From NCBI RefSeq assembly GCF_900113675.1, contig NZ_FOQE01000016.1, positions 1,161-47,887 of the forward strand: a stretch of 46,727 bases of DNA. Reading direction: 5' to 3'. Source of the stretch: Pisciglobus halotolerans. Lineage in GTDB: Bacteria > Bacillota > Bacilli > Lactobacillales > Carnobacteriaceae. Each line of letters starts with the position of its first letter. Within the stretch, counting starts at the first letter, position 1. Position numbers and translations under genes: made by a program. Below the pieces are notes generated by a model. That model saw only the letters and a program-made list of their open reading frames with translations, searched no databases and had not been told where the DNA came from. Below, piece after piece: positions 39,070 through 46,727 of this stretch.

Positions 39070-40801
39070 ACGTTTATTCAGTTTATCCGGCATGAAAAAA
39101 ATCATGATATTGCTTGCAGGAATTTCTTTTCTGCAAGCTTTTATGATTGTTTTTCAAGCGCGCTATTTAGCTTTAGCAATAACAGGTTTGTGGAACGGCG
39201 AAGGATTAACAGCTCAGATTAGTCGCATGCTGTTCTTTTTTTTATCCTTTGCTGGCCGCCACTTTCTCACGATGTTGCGCGAGAAAATGCTGGATAAATT
39301 TTCTTATGAAAAAAGCCGGGAACTGCGAAAAGAACTATTAGATAAAGTCTTTTCTCTTGGACCAAAACTGGTTCAAAAAGCAGGGACGGGTAATGTCGTA
39401 ACGATGGCACTAGAAGGGATCCGCCAATTTGGCGACTATGTCACGTTGTTCCTTTCTAAAATGATGAATATGATGGTGATTCCTTGGATCGTGTTAGCTT
39501 ATACCTTTATGCTCGATACGACTTCAGGTGTAACCATGATCGTTGTTTTTCCGATTATTATTTTATTTATGATTATTTTAGGCTATGCGGCGCAAAGCAA
39601 GGCAGACCGCCAGTATGCCACTTACAAAATACTGTCCAATCACTTTGTAGACTCGTTGCGAGGATTGGAAACATTAAAACTGCTAGGGCTAAGCAAGTCC
39701 TACAGCAAAAACGTTCATCGTGTTAGTGAAGATTATCGCAAAGCAACGATGGGCGCGTTGTCGATCGGGATTCTATCGACATTTGCATTGGATTTCTTTA
39801 CGACGCTGTCTATCGCGATCATTGCAGTCTTTTTAGGGCTGCGTTTATTGAATGGCGAAATGCCATTACTGCCAGCTTTGACTGTTTTGATCTTGGCACC
39901 TGAGTACTTTTTGCCTGTTAGGGAGTTTTCAAATGATTATCATGCTACGCTAGATGGCAAAAACGCCATGGAAGCTATTTTTACCATTTTAGCTATTGAA
40001 GTGCCAGAAGATACGGAACGTTTGTCTGCAGACAAAGCCAAATGGCAAGAAACAAGTGAATTAACGATCAGCCATTTGAATGTCCGGCACGAAGAAAACA
40101 GTCCGAATGCTTTAGAAGATATCCAGCTGCATTGGAAAGGATATGGCAAAATCGGTATCATCGGGATGAGTGGATCGGGCAAGTCGACCTTTATTGATAC
40201 CTTTGGCGGCTTTTTACAACCGTTAGAAGGTGTCGAGATCGATATCAACGGCGTAAAAGTGCCTCACTTTGCACAACGCAATTGGCAAAAAGAAATCATT
40301 TATATTCCGCAAAAACCGTATTTGTTCCATGACACATTGGCCAATAATATTCGTTTCTATACACCTGAAGCTACAGACGAAGCGGTCCAACAAGCAGCTG
40401 AAAAAGCTGGCTTGGCTTCTTTTATTCGCGAATTACCAGCTGGGCTAGAAACGATCATTGGGGAAAGTGGACGGATGTTGAGCGGCGGACAAGCACAACG
40501 AGTAGCTGTTGCACGGGCTTTCTTAGACCCTGAGCGAAAAATTTTGCTGTTTGATGAACCGACTGCACACTTGGATATTGAAACAGAAGTAGAGTTGAAA
40601 GAAAGTATTCTGCCCTTGCTAGATGAACATTTGGTGCTCTTTTCAACGCATCGCCTACATTGGATGCATGAAATGGATTATATTTTAGTGCTGGATCACG
40701 GACGGATCGTGGACGCTGGGACACATGAAGAGCTGTTGGAGAAAAATGGTGCCTATACGACTTTGATGCAGCAAATGAGAGGAGGAACAACACATGCATA
40801 A
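39059..40801 (+). CDS. cydD: Heterodimeric ABC thiol exporter subunit CydD
   Basis: The 580-residue half-transporter has a six-helix exporter domain (1-320) and an ATPase domain with Walker A GMSGSGKST, signature LSGGQAQR and Walker B ILLFDEPTAHLD. With CydC it exports cysteine or glutathione and is needed to assemble cytochrome bd. The in-frame GTG at 39041 is less likely than ATG at 39059, which has GTGGAGTGG upstream and overlaps the cydB stop by 11 bp. In Bacillus nomenclature the first ABC gene is called cydC. Confidence 0.9.
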   Translation: MVDKRLFSLSGMKKIMILLAGISFLQAFMIVFQARYLALAITGLWNGEGLTAQISRMLFFFLSFAGRHFLTMLREKMLDKFSYEKSRELRKELLDKVFSLGPKLVQKAGTGNVVTMALEGIRQFGDYVTLFLSKMMNMMVIPWIVLAYTFMLDTTSGVTMIVVFPIIILFMIILGYAAQSKADRQYATYKILSNHFVDSLRGLETLKLLGLSKSYSKNVHRVSEDYRKATMGALSIGILSTFALDFFTTLSIAIIAVFLGLRLLNGEMPLLPALTVLILAPEYFLPVREFSNDYHATLDGKNAMEAIFTILAIEVPEDTERLSADKAKWQETSELTISHLNVRHEENSPNALEDIQLHWKGYGKIGIIGMSGSGKSTFIDTFGGFLQPLEGVEIDINGVKVPHFAQRNWQKEIIYIPQKPYLFHDTLANNIRFYTPEATDEAVQQAAEKAGLASFIRELPAGLETIIGESGRMLSGGQAQRVAVARAFLDPERKILLFDEPTAHLDIETEVELKESILPLLDEHLVLFSTHRLHWMHEMDYILVLDHGRIVDAGTHEELLEKNGAYTTLMQQMRGGTTHA

Positions 40802-42590
40802 TCAGCAACTGAAACAAATCTTAGCTGTTTTTAAACAAGATACTTGGGTCAGACCTTTTATGAAAAAATATGGAAAACTGCTTTATCTTGTGCTGTTCTT
40901 AGGATTTATGACCCTCTTTTGCGGCAGTGCATTGATGTTCACCTCTGGTTTTCTGATCAGCAAGTCAGCTAGTCAGCCAGAAAACATTATGCTGGTCTAT
41001 GTTCCAATCGTATTGACGAGAGGATTTGGGATCGGCCGGCCAGCTTTTCGATACGTTGAACGACTGACGAGCCACAACTGGGTTTTAAAAATGACTTCTG
41101 ATTTGCGGGTGAGATTGTATCGTTCGCTTGAAAAAGAAGCTGTCTTCTTCAAAGAAAAATATAAGACGGGAGATATTTTAGCTGTTTTAGCAGAAGATAT
41201 CGATCATTTGCAGAACCTTTACTTGCGCACCATTTTTCCAACGATTATTTCTTGGTTGATTTATATCGTAGTGATTATTGGATTAGGTCTTTTTTCAGTA
41301 CCTTTTGCTTTCATGATGCTGTTGATGATGACGGTGGTGGTTGTGTTGATGCCGCTCGTTTCGCTATTAGTCAATGGGGTTAAAATGGAAAGACAAAAAA
41401 CAGCGCGTAATCACTTGTATGATCAATTGACCGATGCTGTATTAGGGGTAGGAGACTGGTTATTTAGTGGACGTCGAGAAGATATCGTCAGCAGCTACGA
41501 GGACAGTGAGCGAGCCGTACGCAAAGATGAATATCAAATCAAACGCTTTGATCGCATGCGCGACTTCCTGCTGCAAGTCTTCTTTGCACTATTAGCAGTA
41601 GTTGTTCTAATATGGACGAGCTTTGTCTTCAAAGGCAATCAAGGAGGAGCAGCCAACTGGATCGCTGCTTTTGTTCTGGCGATTTTTCCATTGGTAGATG
41701 CTTTTGCGCCCATACCGGCAGCAACTTCAGAATTGACGATTTATAAAGACTCTGTCAAACGATTGAATGCTCTCCCAGAAGCTGAGTTGGAGGATACTAA
41801 ACCAACTTCAGCAGCTGTAGCTTTATCAAAAGAAACATTTGAAGAATTGAAAGTGAATCAAGTTGTTTTTTCTTATGAACCTGACACAAAAAAGGTGTTG
41901 AATCAATTATCGCTAACTGTACCAAAAGGGGAAAAGTTGGCGATCTTAGGTAAAAGCGGCGCCGGAAAAAGTACGCTGGGACGTATGATTCGTGGCGACT
42001 TGCTTCCACAAAGCGGATCGATCACGTTAAATGAGGTACCGGTTCAGCAGCTTGGAGAAGACATCTCTCAATGGGTCGGTGTGATCAATCAAAGTCCACA
42101 TTTGTTCAATACATCAGTACTGAATAATGTTCGTTTGGGCAATCCTTCAGCAACAGATGAAGAAGTGATCAAAACGTTGTACCAAGTAGGGCTCGGCAAA
42201 ATGATCGAGCAGTTGCCGGATGGCTTTCATACAGTAGTGGAAGAAGCAGGTGGACGTTTTTCTGGTGGAGAACAGCAGCGAATCGCACTTGCACGTATTT
42301 TGCTCCAAAATACGCCTGTAGTTTTGCTTGATGAGCCTACTGTAGGATTAGACCCTGTGACTGAACAAACCCTCTTAGACACGCTATTTGATGCCTTAGA
42401 AGGCAAAACGATCATTTGGATCACTCATCACTTACAAGGGGTAGACCAAATGGACCACGTAGTCTTTATCGAAGACGGCCAAGTCGCTATCAAAGGAACC
42501 CCTCACAAATTGTTAGAAAACAATCCGCGCTACCAGAAACTTTACAAACTCGACCGTGGAGAAAACCAAGATGCGGAGCGAGGACGATAG
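40794..42590 (+). CDS. cydC: Heterodimeric ABC thiol exporter subunit CydC
   Basis: The 598-residue partner half-transporter has membrane domain 1-330 and an ATPase domain with Walker A GKSGAGKST, signature FSGGEQQR, Walker B VLLDEPTVGLDP and H-loop TIIWITHHLQ. It overlaps the cydD stop by 8 bp with AGAGGAGG inside cydD. Last gene of the operon; no terminator follows directly and the next strong hairpin is 400 bp downstream. Confidence 0.93.
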   Translation: MHNQQLKQILAVFKQDTWVRPFMKKYGKLLYLVLFLGFMTLFCGSALMFTSGFLISKSASQPENIMLVYVPIVLTRGFGIGRPAFRYVERLTSHNWVLKMTSDLRVRLYRSLEKEAVFFKEKYKTGDILAVLAEDIDHLQNLYLRTIFPTIISWLIYIVVIIGLGLFSVPFAFMMLLMMTVVVVLMPLVSLLVNGVKMERQKTARNHLYDQLTDAVLGVGDWLFSGRREDIVSSYEDSERAVRKDEYQIKRFDRMRDFLLQVFFALLAVVVLIWTSFVFKGNQGGAANWIAAFVLAIFPLVDAFAPIPAATSELTIYKDSVKRLNALPEAELEDTKPTSAAVALSKETFEELKVNQVVFSYEPDTKKVLNQLSLTVPKGEKLAILGKSGAGKSTLGRMIRGDLLPQSGSITLNEVPVQQLGEDISQWVGVINQSPHLFNTSVLNNVRLGNPSATDEEVIKTLYQVGLGKMIEQLPDGFHTVVEEAGGRFSGGEQQRIALARILLQNTPVVLLDEPTVGLDPVTEQTLLDTLFDALEGKTIIWITHHLQGVDQMDHVVFIEDGQVAIKGTPHKLLENNPRYQKLYKLDRGENQDAERGR

Positions 42591-42993
42591 AATCATTAAG
42601 CCGCAAAGTCTCGCTATGCTCGCTTTGTATCATTTCGCTAAATTTATTGCATAAATTAAGCTCAATGGCAAAAGAGTCACAGTAAAAATAGAAAAAGTGT
42701 TTAAAAAGGTTTCTTCCTCTTTTAACGTTGGTAAAGAAATTTCCTATGATCGATGGGCTACTGATGGAAAGCCATGAGAACACATTGAGCCGAAAATCGC
42801 GTCTCAATGCTTGCAAGCTTCAAACTTAGTGTAACGGCTAAAGCCTAATACTAAGTGATTTACATTGCATCTTTTTTCATGGCTACCAGTAAGCCCTATG
42901 TGCCTCCTGAAATTTCTAGAAATAGGATTCTAACGAGTTTAGCATTAAAAAAATGATTTTTTTACAGACCAACGTTAAATATTGTAGAACCTT
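42591..42993. other. Intergenic region with a short coding relic
   Basis: No intact gene. From 42655 to 42776 a frame reads KLNGKRVTVKIEKVFKKV then SSSFNVGKEISYDRWATDGK before a stop; it looks like a protein fragment, but I cannot name it. An imperfect hairpin (CTTAGTGT ... ATACTAAG, with GGCTAAAGCC inside) lies near 42830-42858. Confidence 0.4.
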
Positions 42994-43034
42994 AAAAAGA
43001 GGCTGTCTCGAAAATCGAGATAGCCTCTTTTTTT
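42994..43034. terminator. Bidirectional terminator between cydC and pyruvate oxidase
   Basis: AAAAAGAGGCTGTCTCGA pairs with TCGAGATAGCCTCTTTTT (one G-T wobble), with A- and T-runs on both sides. Confidence 0.88.
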
Positions 43035-43037
43035 AGA

Positions 43038-44828
43038 TTATTTTTCTTGTTGCAGATTTGATTCAAGACCTTCTTTTTGTAAAAAGTAGCTGAGCGGTTC
43101 AAGTTCTTCAGCTTCAAAACGTTCTTTAAAGGCCTGGATTTCCTCTTTTGAATAAAGTGCCGGTTCTAATTTCAAAGCTTCAGCAGGTAGCGGACGATCG
43201 CGAGAAATTTTTACATCGATCAAGACAGTGCGGCCTGCTTTTTCATCTTCAACCGCTTTTTCGAAGACTTTTTTCAATTGGCTGATTTCAGTGACGGTAT
43301 AGCCCACTGCGCCTTGTGCTTCTGCGATCTTAGCAAAGTCTACTTCATTGAAGAAGACGCCATAGTAATCGTGGTTGGTGTCTTCTTGCTCATCTTTGAT
43401 GAAACCATATTGAGTGTTTGAGAAAACAACGTTGATGACGGGTAACTCGTACTGTACAGCAGTAACAATATCTTGCATCACCATTGCAAAGGCACCATCA
43501 CCGGCTAAGTTCCATGCTTGACGATCTGGAAAATCAGCTTTAGCAGCTATAGCACCTGGTAAGCCATTTCCCATCGTGGCAAAAAGGGCAGAAGTACGCC
43601 ACATATTTTTTGGTGTCAGGTGCAGGTGACGGACAGAAGTTTGTGTTGTATCTCCAACGTCGACTGAGTACAATGCATTTTCATCTGCAACTTGATTGAT
43701 AGCATTGTAGACTTGGTAAAACTGCAATTCACCATCTGTTTTTTGCTCGAGCTTATCCGTATACGTTTTCCAGTTCTTAATGTTGTTGAGATTTGCGCGA
43801 TACCAACTTGTTTCAGGCTTTTCTGAAATCTTTTTCGTTATTGCACGGATGGCATCACCAGCATCAGCAAGGATCGCAACATCTGTTTTATGGCGCTTGC
43901 CTAGCTTTTGTGGATCGATATCGATTTGAATAAATTTTTTGGTATGTTTGAAAGTATCTGAAACTTCAGCAAAAGGATAATTGCTTCCAGCAAATAAAAC
44001 CACATCTGCTTCGTCAAATACTTCTACAGCAGGTTTTCTTGAGACACGATAAGCAGAGCCGAGCAATGCTTCAAAGTCGTGCGGGAAAGTGTCATAGTTG
44101 ATACCAGAAACGGCTACAGGTGCTTTTAATTTTTGGGATAGCTCCATCACAGCATCCCCATTGCCACGGGTTCCGATACCGGCATAAATCACAGGACGTT
44201 TTGCTTGTTCAAGAAGCGCTGCAGCTTCATCAATATCTTTTTCATCTACAGCAGGATAAAGGTAATTTCTGTAAGCATTTGCTGAAGAGTACCAGTCTGT
44301 GTCATCGATTTCTACCCAACCGTAATCTACAGGAACTTCAACAGCTGCTACACCTTTTTTAGCGATTGCTGTACGAACAGCTTCATCAATGATTTTTGGT
44401 AATTGTTCTGGATAAGCAACACGACGATTATAAACGGCAACATCTGCAAAGACTGGGTTTTGATTCATTTCTTGAAAAGCATCCATATTGATTTCACGTT
44501 CTGAACGCTGACCAATGATCGCCAACACGGGTACATGATCTTCACGCGCATCATATAACCCATTCATCAAATGCGTTGCACCAGGGCCAGCTGATCCTAA
44601 AGCCACGCCGATTTCACCAGTAAATTTTGCATGCATGGATGCAGCAAGAGCACCAACTTCTTCATGACGAACTTGTATAAATTGGATGCTTTCTTTTTCT
44701 TTGTTTAGTGCATCCATCCAAGAATTCAATGATCCAGCTGGAATGCCGTAGACGTGCTTAACGCCCCAACTTTCCAATACTTTGACCGCAGCCACGCCAG
44801 CTTCAATCTTTTTACCTTTATCAGACAT
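43038..44828 (-). CDS. pox: Pyruvate oxidase
   Basis: The 596-residue ThDP- and FAD-dependent enzyme converts pyruvate, phosphate and oxygen to acetyl phosphate, carbon dioxide and hydrogen peroxide. The catalytic Glu is in VRHEEVGALAAS, FAD-domain contacts are in VIYAGIGTRGNG and FAGSNYPFAEVSDTF, and the ThDP-binding motif GDGAFAMVMQDIVTAV continues to FSNTQYGFI. Length and C terminus match lactobacillal POX rather than acetolactate synthase. AGGAGG lies 11 bases before the ATG. It is monocistronic. Confidence 0.93.
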   Translation of the reverse strand: MSDKGKKIEAGVAAVKVLESWGVKHVYGIPAGSLNSWMDALNKEKESIQFIQVRHEEVGALAASMHAKFTGEIGVALGSAGPGATHLMNGLYDAREDHVPVLAIIGQRSEREINMDAFQEMNQNPVFADVAVYNRRVAYPEQLPKIIDEAVRTAIAKKGVAAVEVPVDYGWVEIDDTDWYSSANAYRNYLYPAVDEKDIDEAAALLEQAKRPVIYAGIGTRGNGDAVMELSQKLKAPVAVSGINYDTFPHDFEALLGSAYRVSRKPAVEVFDEADVVLFAGSNYPFAEVSDTFKHTKKFIQIDIDPQKLGKRHKTDVAILADAGDAIRAITKKISEKPETSWYRANLNNIKNWKTYTDKLEQKTDGELQFYQVYNAINQVADENALYSVDVGDTTQTSVRHLHLTPKNMWRTSALFATMGNGLPGAIAAKADFPDRQAWNLAGDGAFAMVMQDIVTAVQYELPVINVVFSNTQYGFIKDEQEDTNHDYYGVFFNEVDFAKIAEAQGAVGYTVTEISQLKKVFEKAVEDEKAGRTVLIDVKISRDRPLPAEALKLEPALYSKEEIQAFKERFEAEELEPLSYFLQKEGLESNLQQEK

Positions 44829-45162
44829 TCTATCGTCAACCTCCTACAGGTTTTGAAAACCACAAAAGTAGTTTTGTAGAAATGTATTAACTCGTTGCAT
44901 AAATCTTAGACAGAATCAAAGAGCATCTAAGCATATACAAAACAAGCCTTTCTGTACTCTACGATAGCACTTTTAGTTGTAAATGCAATGATTTGCTCTA
45001 AAAGCTGGTTGCAAAGATCTGGAATAAACAAATCGGATGTTGATCGATCCAGCAGCCTGAGCGAAAAAGCTGTTCATATCTGTTATAACGAATTTGAAAC
45101 CAGTGTTATTTATTGAGGTGTTAGAAACAAAATCGTTTTTATTATTTGCTGAGGATAAATAT
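44829..45162. other. Upstream region of pyruvate oxidase
   Basis: No gene. On the minus strand TTGCAT and TATCGT 16 bp apart (near 44966-44995) may be the pox promoter, leaving a leader of about 140 bases. No clear cre site or riboswitch was recognised. Confidence 0.4.
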
Positions 45163-45210
45163 AAAAAGAGCGCCCTTAAAGCTCAAAGGTTTCTTCGAGT
45201 CTTAGGACGC
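45163..45210 (-). terminator. Terminator of the polyprenyl synthase gene
   Basis: On the minus strand GCGTCCTAAGACTC and GAGCTTTAAGGGCGC form an imperfect stem followed by TCTTTTTAT, about 20 bases after the stop codon. Confidence 0.7.
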
Positions 45211-45228
45211 TTGTCGTTTCAAATCCTT

Positions 45229-46215
45229 TTAGAAATTGCGGTATAGAAGCTCTTCTGTTAAACGATAAAGGATCTTTTTTTCTGGACGATCAGGCAAGGC
45301 TTGAATACCATTTAGCGCTTTATCTGTATAACGCTGGGCAAGTTGTTGAGCTTTAGAAGTCCCGTGATACTTTTCAATCAAGTGAACAACTTGCTGCGTA
45401 TCTTCGGGCGTCATGTCTTTGCCTTTTCGCAACAAAGGCTCAAAGGCTTCTTTATGGCCACGCATTGCTAAAATGAGCGGTAAAGAGTAAACGCCTTGTT
45501 TAACATCTTCCAGAACGGGCTTGGCTAACGTTTCGCTGTTTTGTGTATAATCTAAAATGTCATCCAACATTTGATAGGCAATGCCGATATGATGACCAAT
45601 GTGCCGACTGCTGATGATAACGCTAGGGCTGCAGAAGCCCCATTTGGCACCTTCAAAACAGCTTAAAGAAAACAGCTGTGCCGTTTTTCCAGAAATACTT
45701 CTTAAATACTGGCGAAGGGTGATGTCCATGTTATAACGTTGGTGCATCTGATCGAGCTCGCCGAGCAAGATCCGTTTCATAGCAAAGGCATTCAATTTGA
45801 CGGCTGCCGTAGAATCAGTAGCATGTGCGAGCAAATCAAAGTAAACGGTAAATAAAAAGTCTCCTGTATAAACGGCGATATCTTTACCGAATTTAGACTG
45901 GATCGATTGTGTGCCGCGTCTTGTGGGGGAATCATCAATAATGTCATCATGGACCAGCGTTGCGATGTGCAGCATCTCAACGGAAGAAGCGGCATACAGC
46001 AGCTTTTTATGGTCTTGCTTTTGAAGATTACCAAAGCGGGAAAAGAGAATAAAATAAGCAGGACGCAAAAGCTTCCCGCCGCCATTCAATAAATCAAAGA
46101 TGGCTTCTTGGATGTCTTTGTTGCGGATCCGTACTTTCTTTTCCATTAAAGCATAGCAGCCCACTAAATCTTCTTTGATTTCTGGAAAATTGTCCCATAT
46201 CGGGTGAATTGGCAT
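45229..46215 (-). CDS. Long-chain polyprenyl diphosphate synthase
   Basis: The 328-residue trans-prenyl synthase has the first Asp-rich motif LVHDDIIDD (D90-D94) and the second YQMLDDILDYT (218-222), with GGGKLLRP for IPP binding. The small residue A85 five places before the first Asp allows long chains (family rule). It probably makes the hepta- to nonaprenyl tail used by the MenA-like enzyme for demethylmenaquinone. A second small subunit, as in HepS/HepT, is not encoded here. The ribosome site is GAAAGG. Confidence 0.88.
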   Translation of the reverse strand: MPIHPIWDNFPEIKEDLVGCYALMEKKVRIRNKDIQEAIFDLLNGGGKLLRPAYFILFSRFGNLQKQDHKKLLYAASSVEMLHIATLVHDDIIDDSPTRRGTQSIQSKFGKDIAVYTGDFLFTVYFDLLAHATDSTAAVKLNAFAMKRILLGELDQMHQRYNMDITLRQYLRSISGKTAQLFSLSCFEGAKWGFCSPSVIISSRHIGHHIGIAYQMLDDILDYTQNSETLAKPVLEDVKQGVYSLPLILAMRGHKEAFEPLLRKGKDMTPEDTQQVVHLIEKYHGTSKAQQLAQRYTDKALNGIQALPDRPEKKILYRLTEELLYRNF

Positions 46216-46285
46216 GATCTTTTTTCCTTTCAGTTTGATATAAAGCCTCTATTTTCATTGTAATATCAATTAAAGCATCAATCAT

Positions 46286-46314
46286 AATTTATCTTATTCC
46301 GTGATGTGTGTCAA
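46286..46314 (-). promoter_or_regulatory. Promoter of the polyprenyl synthase gene
   Basis: TTGACA (46309-46314) and TAAATT (46286-46291) on the minus strand are 17 bp apart, about 71 bp upstream of the start codon. Confidence 0.55.
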
Positions 46315-46407
46315 TAAGCGTGTCCGAATCATGTCATGAATAGTCTCCTATTTGTTTGGTTAGTAGCTAAAAAAAGAACATAAAGAAAGAAAAACATTAA
46401 ATTTTAC

Positions 46408-46727
46408 TCAACTTTCGCAGTTCAATTGTGGTAGGTATCCCTTGATATAACTAGGCAAACAAGCTGCCCATTGTTGTACTTGACAGTCGATAAATGTTTT
46501 GAGCCTTTTGGTTGCTTTCTGGCTGATTTCTTCCAGCAATGAGAGAAGTGTCTGTAAAGCTGCTGCCCAGTCTAATTCATTCACTTCGTCACACAACTCA
46601 TAAAACATGCCGCCTAGTGTACGTTGATCGCTGCCACATCGGTTCTGCCAAGATAAAACGATATAACGGACAAAAACAATGGTCGTATGAGCAATCAGTG
46701 AATCATAGCTTCTGCCTTGGTGCTCTG
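46408..46727 (-). mobile_element. 3' end of an IS4-like transposase gene, cut by the window edge
   Basis: An open frame enters from the right edge and ends at 46408. Its roughly 105 residues include EHQGRSYDSLIAHTTIVFVR, DQRTLGGMFYELCDEV and CQVQQWAACLPSYIKGYL, ending in CES. This is the conserved C-terminal part of IS4-group DDE transposases. An internal ATG at 46608 is not the start. The element end is probably close to TTTTACTCAACTTTCGCA at 46403-46420. Completeness and the other end cannot be judged. Confidence 0.75.

Noticed and set aside
42490-42816. Minus-strand open frame after cydC
   Set aside because: It overlaps the cydC end, lacks a ribosome site and shows no recognisable domain.

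Overview
The window reads as a chromosomal segment of a low-GC Gram-positive, most likely Enterococcus or a close relative. Pointers are the gene repertoire (LicT-controlled beta-glucoside PTS operon, cydABDC with a polyprenyl synthase and a MenA-type prenyltransferase, pyruvate oxidase), strong AGGAGG-type ribosome binding sites, frequent TTG/GTG starts and many U-tailed terminators. The species cannot be fixed from sequence alone.

Layout. 1-225: a 52-bp hairpin tandem repeat. 0.26-3.5 kb: LURP-one-like protein, a TSUP exporter gene broken by one in-frame stop, two aldo/keto reductases. 3.6-9.3 kb (minus strand): a sialic-acid catabolic locus in two transcription units, nanE-nanA-transporter-nanQ and rpiR-nanK, each with a promoter and an inverted-repeat operator; the SSS transporter carries an in-frame TAA. 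A second aldo/keto reductase, a close paralog of the one at 2.7 kb, lies on the other side. 10.7-16.3 kb: a fructose/mannose-type PTS EIIBCA, its PRD regulator, and a DUF438-hemerythrin-PAS protein. 16.4-20.6 kb (minus strand): a MoxR-DUF58-transglutaminase operon in which all three reading frames are disturbed, two at homopolymer tracts. 20.8-22.6 kb: a short-chain dehydrogenase and a divergent ZIP-like membrane protein. 22.7-24.6 kb: trpS flanked on both sides by a second 52-bp hairpin repeat family. 25-26.6 kb: VOC protein, FMN reductase, and a Met/His-rich SHOCT membrane protein behind a CsoR-type operator. 26.8-32.9 kb: beta-glucoside operon licT-bglP-GH1-GH1 with two RAT antiterminator/terminator switches. 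33.3-36.4 kb: DHA2 MFS efflux pump, MenA-type prenyltransferase, DUF454 protein. 36.6-42.6 kb: cydABDC. 43-46.2 kb: pyruvate oxidase and a long-chain polyprenyl diphosphate synthase. The right edge cuts an IS4-like transposase gene.

Functional threads. Sugar acquisition (sialic acid, a fructose/mannose-type sugar, aryl-beta-glucosides) is combined with an oxygen-using module: cytochrome bd with its assembly ABC exporter, prenyl chain synthesis and attachment for a naphthoquinone, and pyruvate oxidase. The most unusual material is non-coding: two unrelated-sequence repeat families sharing the same 52-bp period and single-dyad design. Also notable is the cluster of five disturbed reading frames, all on the minus strand in the first 21 kb.
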